64,000 nt of DNA from Diphasiastrum complanatum (taxonomy: Eukaryota > Streptophyta > Lycopodiopsida > Lycopodiales > Lycopodiaceae), in assembly GCA_029204225.1 (NCBI GenBank), contig CM055113.1, positions 16,251,745 to 16,315,744 on the forward strand. The letters are read 5' to 3'. This document shows, in pieces, positions 11,228 through 22,441 of this stretch. Within the stretch, counting starts at the first letter, position 1, and every line of letters begins with the position of its first letter. The position numbers and the translations under genes were made by a program. Under the pieces are notes generated by a model. It was given only the letters and a program-made list of their open reading frames with translations, made no database searches and was not told where the DNA came from.

Positions 11228-12418
11228 ATGACCAACCATCAAGGAGCATTTGGCGACAGTTCTTGGTTCCTGGATTCCGGAGCCACTCAGCACATGACTA
11301 GCCTAATTGGCTATTTCGAGTCCTATATACCTTACAGTACCCAAAAATTTGTTCACCTTGGCGACAATAGCACACAAGCTATTAAAGGTGAAGGCACTGT
11401 AATATTATGCTTTGCAAATGATCAATCTAAGCTACTCTCCAAAGTTTTGTATGTACCTAAGTTTACAAATCTTCTCTCTATAAGCAGAATCACAGATCTA
11501 GGACACAGAGTAGAATTCGAATGTGATCAATGTAAAGTAGTTGATAGGATAGGCAAGATCCTAGCACTCGAAAAGAGGCATGGATACTTGTATAAATTAA
11601 GTCATTGCTTTTCTACCTCTAGTCAAGCTCTCAGTACTTCAATTCAATCAAATAAAAGTATACTTTGGCATTATAGACTTGGTCATTTAAATTATTCTGT
11701 TGTACAATGAATGTCTAGACAATCTATTGTTCTTGATCTCAACTATCCTTGCGAAATAGTCGAGCTACCTGTCTATCAAGACTGTCTAGTTGGTAAATAG
11801 ACTAGAAAGCCATTTAAGTCAAGCCATCAGCATGTTGCTAGAGGACTGCTAGATGTTGTACATTCAGATATTTGTGGCCCGATGAAAATTCCTTCATTGA
11901 AGGATACCAAGTATTTTATAACCTTTATTGACGAATTTTCTAGAAGAACGATGGTGTATTTCATAAAGAAAAAATCAGAAGCCTTCAACTGCTTCAGAAT
12001 CTTCAAGGAGCATGCAGAAAAGGAGACTAGAAGGACAATCAAGGCCCTAAGGTCAGATAACGATGGAGAATATATCTCTGTCGAGTTCAAGGAGTACTGC
12101 CAAAGCCAAGGCATTGAGCAGCAACTCATCACTCCTTACAGTCCTCAGTCTAATGGCTTAGCTGAGAGGAAGAACTGAACTCTGGTCGAATCTGGTAAGT
12201 GTATATTAGCACATGCATCATTGTCCAAGAGGTTCTGGGTTGAAGCTGTCTCCACTGCAACTTATATCCAGAATAGATGTTCGACGAAAGCTCTCATAGA
12301 CAAGACACCCCACGAGGTGTGGACAGGCTCTAAGCCTTCTTTGAAGAACCTAAGAGTGTTTGGGTGCATTGCCTATGCGCAGATCCCAAAGGACACAAGG
12401 CAAGACCATCCTGATTGG
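11228..12418 (+). pseudogene. Copia protease and integrase, interrupted
   Basis: In frame with gag. An aspartic protease motif SWFLDSGATQHMTS lies at 11260-11300. The pre-integrase zinc region follows (LWHYRLGHLNYSVVQ), with a TGA at 11708 and a TAG near 11797. The integrase core has DIVCGP-like HSDICGP, TFIDEFSRR, LRSDNDGEYIS and the conserved SPQSNGLAERKN, then TGA at 12176. The domain continues with FWVEAVSTATYIQNRCSTKAL and VFGCIAYAQIP. Most stops look like CGA-to-TGA changes, the expected footprint of cytosine methylation and deamination. A frameshift near 12405 ends this frame. Confidence 0.88.
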
Positions 12419-13800
12419 ATATACTTCGTCTGATAATACCTACAAGCTGTACGATCCTGATACCCAGCAAATCTTGTATAGCCGGGACACAGTCTTTATC
12501 GAGGATCAGTTCATCGACCTCAAAGGCAAGGAAATTGCTCAAGAAGAATCTTCATCGCCTGCCATTGACACGACAGTTCGAGCTTCTGGCTCAAGCATGT
12601 CTATCGTCGACCCACTTCGAGACAACGAATCAGACGAAGAAATTGCTGCTACCCAACAACAAGTCCCAGGAGCGGTTCATCAGTCGAATCCTCCCAGAAG
12701 ATCAAGCCGAGTGCGCACACAGCCCACAAGGTATACTCCTGAGTCTGCTTGTCTTTTAATGCAGGAACCGATGATAGTCGAAGAGGCACTTAGCCGACCA
12801 GACTCTCATCTCTGGAGAGAAGCTATGGACAGAGAGTATTCCTCTCTAATCAAGAACCAGACATGGTCGTTAGTCGAAGCTCCTATTGGCTGCAATATTG
12901 TTGATTGCAAATGGATCTTTAAGATCAAATACAATGCTTACAGAGCAATTGATCGAAGGAAGGCAAGACTGGTAGCACGAGGATTTACTCAGATCCTGAA
13001 TGTCGCCTACAGTGAGACTTTTGTAGTCCAGTCGTCAAACATTTGTCAATCCGAATGCTCCTATTTTATGCTGCAGCTGCCAACCTCGAAGTACATCAAC
13101 TTGATGTACAAACAGCCTATCTGAATGGAGTAATACAAAAAGATATCCATATGATCCAGCCCGAAGGATACGTTCTAGAAGGTATGAAGAATCATGTTTG
13201 TAAACTTCACAAAGCATTGTACGGCTTGAAACAGTCTGCTAGAGCTTGGTTTCAGAGGATCAACACATTCCTCATTGAATAAGGATTTAAACCAAGCACT
13301 GCTGATTGCAACATTTATTCAAAGTCAGTGCAGCAATCCTTCATTATCATCACCTTGTATGTTGATGATACATTGCTCTGCAGCAATAATAGCAATATGG
13401 TCAAGAATTCGAAACAGATGTTGTTCTCAGAATTCGACATGACTGATCTGGGGGAAGCTCACTTCTGTCTTGGGATTCAAATCCACATAGATAGAGAAAA
13501 TTGATTGATTTATATCACTCAACAAAGGTATCTTCATAATGTTCTTAACAGATACAATTTGATGAATTGTAAATTAGCTCACTCACCAATGGATCCAGGC
13601 CTGCATTTGTCAAAGGACCAATGTCCCTAGACCAAGCAAGAAGAGGAGCAGATGAGAGATTATCTTGTATCGATCGATACTTGGATCTCTCATGTACGCA
13701 ATGGTCTGTACAAGACCAAATATCTCTTTTGTTGTCAACTCACTCAGCATGGCTAGTCCTGGAATTACCCATTGGAAGGCTCTTATTCTAGTCATGATAT
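12405..13800 (+). pseudogene. Copia integrase C-terminus and reverse transcriptase, frameshifted
   Basis: From 12405 the frame changes and reads the integrase C-terminus (ILIGYTSSDNTYKLYDPDTQ), an acidic and proline-rich linker, then RT from about 12790 (LWREAMDREYSSLIKNQTWSL, CKWIFKIKYN, KARLVARGFTQ). Near 13035 it shifts back to the gag frame: LEVHQLDVQTAYLNG with the first catalytic aspartate, LHKALYGLKQSARAW, a TAA at 13280, and YVDD at 13358-13369. More stops follow. All the RT landmarks are there, but two frameshifts and at least three stops make it non-functional. Confidence 0.88.
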
Positions 13801-13814
13801 ATATTTGAGCTACC

Positions 13815-14129
13815 ATGGACCAATGCATCTGCTATGGAGATGTCAGCAACGACAATCTTCATCAGCTCAGTGGTTATTCTGATGCAAGTTGGGGAGGAGA
13901 TGCAGACCATCGTAAGTCCACATCTGGATTTACATTCTTCTTCAATGGCGGTCCTATTTCATGGAACAGTCGTAAGCAAACCTCTATCGCACTTTCTTCT
14001 ACTAAAGCAGAATATATTGTTGCTTTTGAATCTATTGAGGAATCGTTTTGGTTGAGAAATTTGCTGTCTAAAATCAATCTAAATCAGTACAGCCCTACAA
14101 TTTTGTTTTGTGATAATCAAAGTGCTATT
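13815..14129 (+). pseudogene. Copia RNase H, truncated
   Basis: RNase H of the same plus-strand element, in a third frame. The catalytic blocks are visible: GYSDASWGGD, then STKAEYIVAFE, then ILFCDNQSAI. Immediately after this last block the sequence switches to an inverted primer binding site and LTR (14131-14483), so the C-terminal ADxxTK region and the 3' LTR of this element are missing. Confidence 0.88.
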
Positions 14130-14130
14130 G

Positions 14131-14142
14131 CCTCTGATACCA
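14131..14142 (-). promoter_or_regulatory. Primer binding site, inverted
   Basis: CCTCTGATACCA on the plus strand is, in reverse, TGGTATCAGAGG, an 11 of 12 match to the initiator-Met primer site. It directly abuts the LTR at 14143-14483 in the orientation expected of a minus-strand copia 5' end. Confidence 0.7.
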
Positions 14143-14483
14143 TGTCAAGGATCTTACTAGCAATATAGTTAGTTAAATTTGCAAGCAAACTAACATCAAT
14201 CAGATAAGCAGTAAAGAGAGATCACACACCAATTCAGGAGAACACTTCTAAATTGTATTTACAAAGGAGACTGAAAGGTACATATACATAGTCTATTTCT
14301 TGTGGGGTATCGCTGCATGGCATTTCAATCCCCGTTACGGGATGCGTGTCCCAACTTACACTATGCGTGTCGTTAAACTGGCACTTATGCACACTATTAC
14401 AAAAACAGTAAAAAGCTCAAAATCGCTGCTAAACATGGAAAGTCATGAACTGTAAGAGAAACTCGGACTTAGTTATTCTAACA
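14143..14483 (-). repeat. Inverted copia LTR (341 bp)
   Basis: Read on the minus strand it starts TGTTAGAATAACT and ends CCTTGACA, followed by a primer binding site, which is the arrangement of a 5' LTR. No internal region of its own element remains: to the left lies the plus-strand RNase H. The flanking five bases do not form a target duplication, so this looks like a recombination or template-switch product rather than a clean insertion. Confidence 0.65.
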
Positions 14484-14590
14484 ATTTTGTGTGTAGATGT
14501 CGATTTTTCTACATTGGTGACATTTGTAGGATATCTTCTTTTGTAACCCAAGATCTTTTGTGGATTTGATCATAAATGATCTGAAATCCT
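14484..14590 (+). repeat. Copia LTR fragment related to the LTR at 51709-52360
   Basis: The stretch GTGTGTAGATGTCGATTTTT followed by CTACATTGGTGA parallels 52250-52290, and the rest (AAGATC, GATCTGAAATCC) parallels the LTR end before 52360. It is a plus-strand fragment of a related copia LTR lying directly before a minus-strand RT. Confidence 0.5.
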
Positions 14591-15500
14591 TAAAACTGAA
14601 TCCACAAGTGAATCAATTGGCTTTGATTCGAACATTTTGAATTTCTCCAGAATGTTTTGTAGATACTTTTTTCGGTTTAGAAGGATTGTCGTTTTGGTTC
14701 GATCATGAAGAATGTGAATGCCAAGCAAATAATGAGCTAGTCCTAGATCTGTCATGTCGAATTTTTCTTAAAAATGCAACTTAATAATCTCTAACAGATA
14801 TATAGAATTGCTTAAAAGCTGATAGTCATTGACATAAAGTGCAATAAAGATGTAGCTTAGACCACATTTGAAATACACATCCGAGTCAAGAGCATTTGAA
14901 TGAAATCCGATCTACAAAAGATAATTATTGATTCATTTGAACCAGACTCTAGGTGCCTAGTTGAGCTCTAGGTGTCTGCTTGAGCCCATAAAGAGCTTAA
15001 CGAGTCTTACAGACTCAACCTTCTAGACCTTCAATAATGTAACCTTCAAGTTGCTGCATATAGATATCTTCATGGATGAAACCGTTCAGAAATGTAGTTT
15101 GTACATCCATCTGATGTACTTCAAGGTCTTCAGCTACTGCAATTGCCAACAAGGTTCGACTAGAAGACTGAAAGTCTCTATATAGTCAACTCTTGGTACT
15201 TCGGAGTAGCCTTTGGCTACCAATCTTGCCTTCTAATTTGATATCGAGCAATTGAAGTTGTCCCTTCTCTTGAAGATCCACTTGCAATCGATGATCTTCC
15301 TTTTGGCTGGTGGTTCGACGAGAGTCCAGGTTTGGTTCTTGATTAGTGAATTGTATTCACTATCCATCGCTACTTTCCACATATCAAAGTTTGCATTCAA
15401 TAATATATCATGAATTGTAAGTGGCTCTTCTACTACTACCTAGAAGCTTGAGGAGCATACCTCTCTGGTGGATGCGTCATTCAAGTAGATCTTCAAATAT
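14570..15500 (-). pseudogene. Copia reverse transcriptase, decayed
   Basis: Minus-strand RT of a second copia element. Clear blocks are DLGLAHYLLGIHI and KYLQNILEKFKMFESKPI at 14755-14570. The catalytic box reads LYVND at 14825-14836 instead of YVDD, replacing one of the paired aspartates. N-terminal RT blocks follow to the right (15000-15420): the leader of AFLNG, KARLVAKG and CKW-like stretches can be traced through multiple stops and indels. No RNase H is left. The element is old and inactive. Confidence 0.8.
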
Positions 15501-15622
15501 TATGTTTTTTATCTTTATCTATATTAGAAGAAGAATGACAAGGTGCAGAAGTGGAAGTAGTTGAGATAGAGTTGTCCTCGATATTGGTGGTCGATAATTT
15601 GATATTCGAACCAGAACTGAAT

Positions 15623-16330
15623 TCATTTTTTTATTATTTTAAAATCATAAAATTTGTTTTCTGGGAAGACTACATCTCTACTATTAAGTGCCTTGCCAGA
15701 TTCTAGATTGTATACCTTGTGATCTAATGGATATCCAAAGAATATAGCCGTGGTACTGGATTGGTCGAATTTCTTCCTTAGATCTAATGGAGCTTGAGCA
15801 TAACAAATACATCCGAAGACTTGTAGATGATCTATGGATGGTTTTGTACCTGACCAAAACTCCTCAGGGATTTTGTTGTTGACGACCTGGTACTGCAACG
15901 ATTCTGAATGTAACAAGTTGTTGTAATTGCTTCTGCCCAAAATTTATTCAAAAGATTAACAACAAATAGCATGGATCTTGCAGACTTGACAAGAATCTGA
16001 TTCTTTCGTTTGGCCACTCCATTTTGCTGAGGACTGTAGCTCGAAGAATATTGTCTCTGAATCTCTGATTCGCTTAGAAAGTCATTCATAGCATTTGAAA
16101 TGAACTCTTGCCCTCCATTTGTGCATAAGAATTTGATTTTCCCTCCAGTTTGATTTTCAGATAGACGTTTGAATTGTTGAAAACAAATACATACTTCTGA
16201 TTTGTTCTTGATGAACATGATAGTGGTTCGTCGAAAAAAATCGTCAATAAATGTAATGAAATACATTGATCTTTCACATGATGGGGTTTGTATTGGGCCA
16301 CATAGATCATTTCAGATCCAAAATGCCTTT
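15623..16330 (-). pseudogene. Copia integrase, decayed
   Basis: Integrase core of the same minus-strand element. It shows YFITFIDDFFRRT, KFLCTNGGQEFIS, YSPQQNGVAKRKNQ, then LNKFWAEAITTTCYIQNRC; the C-terminal part in another frame is NNKIPEEFWSGTKPS, VFGCICYAQAP and FGYPLDHKVYN. The second catalytic aspartate of LRTDNGGE is asparagine here (CTNGGQE). One frameshift near 15900 splits the two parts. Confidence 0.85.
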
Positions 16331-16960
16331 AGCTCTATGAGCTTGGCCTTTATGAAATCTTGGCCTTGCATGCTTGCCAAGAATACAAGTCTCACAAGTC
16401 TGTTTCTATGATGACTTGTTGATGTCTAAGCCTTCAACAAAATTGTTGCAGAACGTATAAACAATAGATCTCATAAGTGTTGATGCCATAGGATATTCTT
16501 GTCTGATAAAGTTGTAGATGAAGATCTTTCTTATGATGCAAGTGCACATTCATGTCTTAATGTATAGATAATCTCTATAACCTTTGACCATAATCTTCGA
16601 ATTGTTGTTTCGAATAAGGCATTGCTCTGCATCAAATGTGATAGTATGACCTTGATCAGCAATTTGACTAATTGATACTAGATTCTTGGTCAAACTTGAA
16701 ACATATAAAACATTTTCGATAAGTCGAGTTTGATAGTGATTGTTCATTGGCATTTGATTTTAAGAGAGCTAGATTCTCCATGATGAATAGAATTGCCATG
16801 ATGTGACAAAGAAAAATGCTTGAACCAATCTCTTGAGACGTCATATGTTGTCATTCTTGAGCTAGAAATTGTCGCTTCACTTGCCACGCCAATATTCCTT
16901 CCCTCTTTAAAATCATTTACATTAGAAAATGATGTACCCCTCAAAAAAGGACCAATCTTA
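16331..16960 (-). pseudogene. Copia protease/pre-integrase region, decayed
   Basis: The block IENVLYVSSLTKNLVSISQI at 16753-16550 is the conserved copia segment between protease and integrase. The protease motif upstream has decayed: the expected DSGAS is not readable, only a DWFKHFSLSHHG-like string. No gag or 5' LTR was recognised further right, so the element is truncated here. Confidence 0.7.
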
Positions 16961-19900
16961 CTTGTAGTGGCATAAAAAAAACATTCTCCATTTCCATCTT
17001 TAGTTCTTTGAGTCTAAAGCATTTTTTACGTTTTGATGCTTTAATGGTGTTTGAATGTAATGAATTCAAGGTTGGCACTCATCATGTATAAAATAACTAA
17101 GGTGTGAAAAGAAGACCATTCCCTAGTTTATTTGAGTTGGAAAATACCCTAATGTAATCAAATAAAACAAAACTATTTTAATGGCAATTGAAATCTAGGC
17201 TCAAATTTCAATTTGCACAAAGTGGCACCTTAAAGTCCATTGGCTTCAAAACTTGGGATGCGTGTACTCCATGGTGTCATTATAACCTTGATGTACAATA
17301 TAAATATTGCACATTATCATGCTTGTGCAATTAAGTTTATTGCTACTTACATCTTTTTCCAAAATAACAAATTCAGGTTAGTCTTATTCAATCTCATAAT
17401 CATTGAGTTGCTCTCACCATATAATTCCTATTGGTGAAAGGGATGAAGGTAACTTTCAAGCTACCCAAGTCACAGTACCAAAGAAACTTGTTTTGAATAA
17501 TTTTGTAAGGTGCAACTTCAAATTTAAAAAATTTCTTATATTAGGCCACCTGTTGCGGTTGACCAAAGAGACTTTGGATGCCAAGCTAACTGAGTCAAGC
17601 CTTGATTAACATATACATCTAGATTTTCAAAGGGGTCTTGAACTTGGGACCAAAGAAACATTGGATGTTTGATTAGTATATGGAAAAATATACTTCAAAA
17701 TGGTTACAAACTACCACATTACAATAGCAAACATTTTGAAATGTTGTAAAACAATCCAATAAACTCAAGCACAATACAACTCTCCAATCCCCCTTAGCCT
17801 TTTTCCCATCTTGCATCATAAACATCTCCTTTTGATGGTACAAGTGATACAAGTTCCAGTATTATGATTGTTCTTATGATAATTTTATGGGAAACAGGAG
17901 AATTGTCCATTTGCAGTAATCCTCAGAAAAATCCACAGATTCCTAAATCAGTCCAAAAGATTCAATCGCGCATTAGATCATAGTACTACCAACTGGTACT
18001 ATGTATGTATTCACACCACAGCCTCTTCTCAATCAGAGTCTAAATACTTGTTCTAGCACATTTATACATCTTATGAGCCACTTTTTTGTTCGAAACTAAA
18101 AATAAAAAGCTTCCCAAAGTAAGATTTACCAAGATCGGAAATAAATCATTATCAATATAGTGAATATCTTCATACAACATTTAGTGTTCTGAAATAAGAA
18201 CTCAGCAATACCATGGAAAACAAGGCTGTAACATAAAAAGACAATCTTTTGAAAAAAGACAGTCACATGTCGATATTGTGTTGTTCTTTTGATTAGCAGT
18301 AACTTCTAGAAAGCAGTGCAGCTGAAATTTTGATAATTCTGAAGAGGTTACCACACAAAACAATTGAAGCAGTGATGAGAAAAGCTTATGTGCTCCAGAT
18401 TCAGAAAATAAATTCACCTTTGTGATCATGATTGCAGGTGTTTACATCACTAGTCATTACACCATCCCAAATAAACACATCTGTCTCAGAGGGTTCTGAG
18501 ATGTGCGCATCTTACATGTATTCTTTCAAATGGCACTTCTGCAAGCGTGCGTTCAGCTGAATGGTGGCGACCAATGCCAGCTTTTAACGGGTAATCGGAC
18601 AGAAAACGCTGTTAACATGAGCTGTCTCTGAATTGCGAGAAAAATAGGAAACTACTGATTAAAGGTCGTCTTCCACAATCTGGTTAGCAGGTGAGAGGAT
18701 ATCTTGCATACGGACTCGCGTGTCATAGATCAAACTATTTAGTTTGCACTTGTGAATAGCATAATTCTCCCCTTACCATCAAATGACCAACGTAAACATC
18801 AAAGTTTCAAAGATCAATTAAGTCCATGTAATCATCCATGTGAACCAGACTCCTTCGAAGTCAAGTTCATGGTCTTGTTCTTTAACATTTCGAGCACTTG
18901 CGAAGAAAGCTATTTGTACAGCTGTTCTCTCTTGTAATCCACATGTTCAGATTTTGTACCTTACCATGTCTCTGCCGCATTTGCACTCAGCATAGTTTGA
19001 TTGCAACAAATGATATAAATTCATAATCCTCTGCTAGTCAAATGGAAGAACCTTCCAAACTGTCGTCATTTCAAAAATCTACCAGTGGTCATTTTTCACA
19101 CGCCTTTCACTAGCAAGTCCCTCAAGTACCAGTCATTTCCCTTTTCATTTCCCTTTGCCTTTCTACTAGCGAGTCCCTTGGTACGTAGAAAACATCTTGA
19201 TACGAGTTAGTACAAACCCGCAAGAGTTCCCAACTCCTATAGTGTAAAAGGTGTAGAATCCAAATACACGATCTCTCGAGCATCTAACCCACAAAGCATC
19301 AAACAAAGGGCACAATCTTGGAACAAGCCTCAAATAGTTTGAATCTTCAATGACTGGGAGCAGCAAAATTATCATCCAAACCGTCCACTGCTCAAATTTC
19401 TCTGCTCAAGTATCGACTATCCTTTTAGCTGTTGACGGGAAGAGGGTGGAGCTTACCATTTTTGAAATCAACAAATAATGAATGGATCTTCGAGCTTTAA
19501 CTGGAGTTTGATGCACAATGATAATCGTGCCAAGGGGAAGGTTGGCAGATGTCAATAATAAGGCGATCCAGCTAGTGCAAAAGGCAAGCACAATAACACT
19601 TGAAATCTAACTGGAAAGAGAGATTCTCATCAACTAACCACCTTCCTTTCAGGTACTACTCGTGTGCAGGCTAAAATTTATAGGTGGCACAACATATACT
19701 TCAATATACTCCCAAGCATATTTATCATATTGCTTGAGCCAACATGTCCTCGTCCTTACCCATCCAAAGAATGAAGATGGTTAGAAAACTTTCGCTAAAA
19801 TATGTTCATTTGTATGCAGATGCCACGTTTCACTCATGCAATGATTTGAAGCAAAGATCATATGACCCAAATGTTCTATATGAAAACAATCGTTGTATGC

Positions 19901-20470
19901 AAATGCACCTTTTCACTCATGCAATGATTTGGAGCAAGATCATATGACCCAAATGTTCTATATGAAAACAGTCATGACAATAGATGCTTTAATTAGTGAA
20001 ACGAAATGAAAACTGCCAGGCCACTATACCACAAGGGTGTCATCAAATCACTTATGGACCCTTTGAAAGCTTGAGTTCCAAAAGCTCCTCCTGTCTTCAT
20101 TTCAGTGATGTATGTTGATTAGTGCAAGGTATGTGTATCACCCCCTTGCTACCAGCTAGAACTTATCACAAACTATATGATAATCGCCCTCCTCTGTACA
20201 CAACTAAGTTATGAAGACCATATCCCTTCCATCCGCCTTGGAAGAACTGCAACAATCAAGCGTTTCATAAGATGAAGAAGCCCCATCCATAGCCGCCTGC
20301 CGAAAGGCACGAACATAGGGTTAAAGCATGAAAGGCAGCTACGGATTTAATTCTATACCGAGTAATGAAGTACGAACCTAGAGATTACGTTTCTAAATTC
20401 CACGAAGACATCAGGGGCCTACATGCACGTTAATGAAATCAATGACATTGAATTTCGAGCGCTATCATTC
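16961..20470. other. Intergenic, no gene recognised
   Basis: About 3.5 kb of AT-rich sequence with stops in all frames and only short ORFs of 60-75 codons. Apart from an 83-bp tandem duplication near 19811, I see no protein motif, LTR pair or RNA gene. The last few hundred bases are the 3' flank of the minus-strand F-box gene and may hold its 3' UTR and poly(A) site, which I could not place. Confidence 0.5.
19811..19975. repeat. 83-bp tandem duplication
   Basis: Two adjacent copies starting TGTATGCAGATGC (19811) and TGTATGCAAATGC (19894). They share CACTCATGCAATGATTTG and ATCATATGACCCAAATGTTC with a handful of substitutions and indels. No coding role is apparent. Confidence 0.85.
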
Positions 20471-21691
20471 CTACAAATCATCAGCCATCCAAGGTGCCAA
20501 AGATAGGTTCGCTGGTGTCGTCAATTGTGCATCCAATCTGGGCTCATAAAAGTACGAGGCAGCGCACTCTAAATAAGGTACTGGTAGATTTGGTAGCTTC
20601 TGCCACGATTTTTTATGGATGTCATACACAAGCACTTGACAGCATGGAACCATAGTAACACAGATCAAACCACCACCCCCTGTGAACTGCACTCGGATGG
20701 GAAACTCATCAGCCATATAGCAACATTCAAGCATTTCTTTCCACATATGATCAGGAGCCCTAGCAATTTCGCACCAAGTCATTGTACTTGTGTCAAGCTC
20801 CCACACAACCCCAATTGACTCCATGATTTCACCTTGTATCAAACCTCCTACTAGCATCAACCTCTTGTTTAAAACTCCTTGCACAAATCTAGGAAACACA
20901 AAAATATTTTCCTTCCATATGCCGAATCCTTGAGGAAAAGGGGCATTGATTTTGCTCCAATCGTCTTTTCCTATGTCATAAGCAAACACCGAGCCTTGTG
21001 TGCAATCTATGCAATACACAACTTTGCTAATGCAAGTTGCGCTATGTCTAAACACAATATCTCGGTGACCTTGAGCCGGGGCTGTTCCTTGACTCAAAGT
21101 TGTTTGTATCCACTGACAGCTCTCAGAATCATAGACCTGAAGAACTGCTGGTGTGGACATGTTCAGAACAATCACCTTGTAGGCCTTAGATGTATTATCC
21201 ACGATCATTGTCCATGTCGTCACGGCACTGCTCATCGGCAGAAGCGGCAACAATTTACGAGCCTTAGTCAATGGATTGCATACAACAAAACTCCGAGTGT
21301 AAAGATTAAAATTATACGAATACACACATAACAGGCCTCCTGCGGCCACTAGACCTCTAACATGCGATCCCGCAGGAAGAAGAGCATGGTTGAGGTCGAG
21401 GTGAACCCACTTTCGAAAGGAAGGGATGTAGGCAAAAAACGTATCGCTAGCATAAACAACCAGCCATTCTTCCTTGCGTACGGCAAGAGGATCCTGGAGG
21501 TTGTAGTAGTAAAGCTTTAAGAAGGTGGGCGACGATATCATGGATCTCCAGTCCTTGCAAACCGAACGCAATCTAAGAAGATGGGAAACAGGCAACCGCG
21601 CAAGGATCCCCTCTTTCAGTTCCACAGGCAGATCCATCCACCGCACGCCTCCTCTTGCTGCTTTGCACGCAACGGCCTTCGACTCCGCCAT
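20471..21691 (-). CDS. F-box protein with kelch/FBA-like C-terminal repeats
   Basis: An intact, intronless 406-codon gene. Residues about 19-62 form an F-box (DLPVELKEGILARLPVSHL, then RLRSVCKDWRSMISSP), the surface that binds SKP1 in SCF ubiquitin ligases. The remainder resembles F-box-associated beta-propeller sequence: VVCNPLTKARKLLP near residue 140, LMLVGGLIQGE with a following WELDTSTMTW near 280-310, and VLVYDIHKKSWQKLPNLPV near 370. This part would recruit the protein to be ubiquitinated; the target cannot be read from sequence. The start at 21691 is chosen because it gives the full F-box and follows a GA-rich leader. It is the only convincing host gene here and looks under constraint, having no frame damage. 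Confidence 0.92.
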   Translation of the reverse strand: MAESKAVACKAARGGVRWMDLPVELKEGILARLPVSHLLRLRSVCKDWRSMISSPTFLKLYYYNLQDPLAVRKEEWLVVYASDTFFAYIPSFRKWVHLDLNHALLPAGSHVRGLVAAGGLLCVYSYNFNLYTRSFVVCNPLTKARKLLPLLPMSSAVTTWTMIVDNTSKAYKVIVLNMSTPAVLQVYDSESCQWIQTTLSQGTAPAQGHRDIVFRHSATCISKVVYCIDCTQGSVFAYDIGKDDWSKINAPFPQGFGIWKENIFVFPRFVQGVLNKRLMLVGGLIQGEIMESIGVVWELDTSTMTWCEIARAPDHMWKEMLECCYMADEFPIRVQFTGGGGLICVTMVPCCQVLVYDIHKKSWQKLPNLPVPYLECAASYFYEPRLDAQLTTPANLSLAPWMADDL

Positions 21692-21724
21692 GCCTGATCG
21701 ATCGATCGCTCGCTCGCTCGATAC

Positions 21725-21776
21725 GGCTTCTCTTTCTCTTTCTCTTTCTCTCTCTCTCTCTCTCTGTCTCTCTCTG
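21725..21776 (-). promoter_or_regulatory. GA-rich tract in the presumed F-box 5' leader
   Basis: A pyrimidine run on the plus strand (CTTTCT units then CT units), hence a (GA)n run on the sense strand, about 35-85 bp upstream of the ATG. GA repeats are common near plant transcription starts and are bound by BPC proteins. A TAGGGTTT motif (telo-box in reverse, AAACCCTA in sense) at 21889-21896 also fits a promoter. Transcription start not determined. Confidence 0.45.
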
Positions 21777-22065
21777 CCATCCGTCTCCCTTTCTTCATTT
21801 CAACCCGGCGATGCTTTTGACAAGTCACAAAAGCACCCTAAACCTAATTTAGCGTTAGGGCTTCTAGTTACACATACTATATTTCGCTAGGGTTTCAAAG
21901 TAGGTTATGAGTTTGTGAAACAGAGAGAAAGGCTCCTTCGTGTCCAAGGGGAGGTTCGGACTTGAGACCAAAGCATAGAGTAGAATTAGTTTTGGCTGTT
22001 TTACAAAGGAAGGAAGTTTGACAAAGAAAAGAAGTGTCCTAAAAATGACTCAACCTCCTACATAT

Positions 22066-22205
22066 TATGGAAGGAGCCATGCAAAAGCCATTTTGCCCGG
22101 TAAGGATTTTCAAAAAGATTTAGGCGAGGCCCGGAGGGGCCAAGCCTAAACTTTTTTGGAAAGTCGAACCGGGCAGAATGGCCTTTGCCCGGCTCCTTCC
22201 ATTGC
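22066..22205. repeat. Near-perfect 62-bp inverted repeat (hairpin, about 140 bp)
   Basis: The left arm from 22066 (TATGGAAGGAGCC ... GATTTAGGC) and the right arm ending at 22205 are reverse complements over about 62 bp with roughly a dozen mismatches, separated by a loop of under 20 bases that is itself GGCC-rich. Shared blocks include ATGGAAGGAGCC, GCCATT.TGCCCGGT and TTTAGGC. It could be a foldback element (MITE) or a small-RNA precursor. It lies about 375 bp upstream of the F-box ATG. Confidence 0.85.
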
Positions 22206-22441
22206 GTAATGGATACCTGAGTAGGTTTGACTTTGACTGACCAACACAAATGTGCCACATGGCAGCTGTACGGAATCCGTACAGACGGGCACAGACAGGC
22301 AAAAAAAAAAAAGCAAAATCTGTCTTTGAAAAAAATGCATGCATTTTATGCTTTTTTATATATTTGAAAATGGGCATAATATGCAACAGGTATCCACTAC
22401 GTGAAGTAAAGTGAAATTAGTTTTGATTCTAGAAAGAAAAT

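Noticed and set aside
21697-21722. GATCGATCGATCGCTCGCTCG run as a regulatory palindrome
   Set aside because: A short tetranucleotide repeat next to the F-box start; nothing distinguishes it from simple-sequence drift.
20615-21890. Plus-strand ORFs of 67, 150 and 121 codons opposite the F-box gene
   Set aside because: Antisense shadows; no domain, whereas the minus strand encodes a complete F-box protein.
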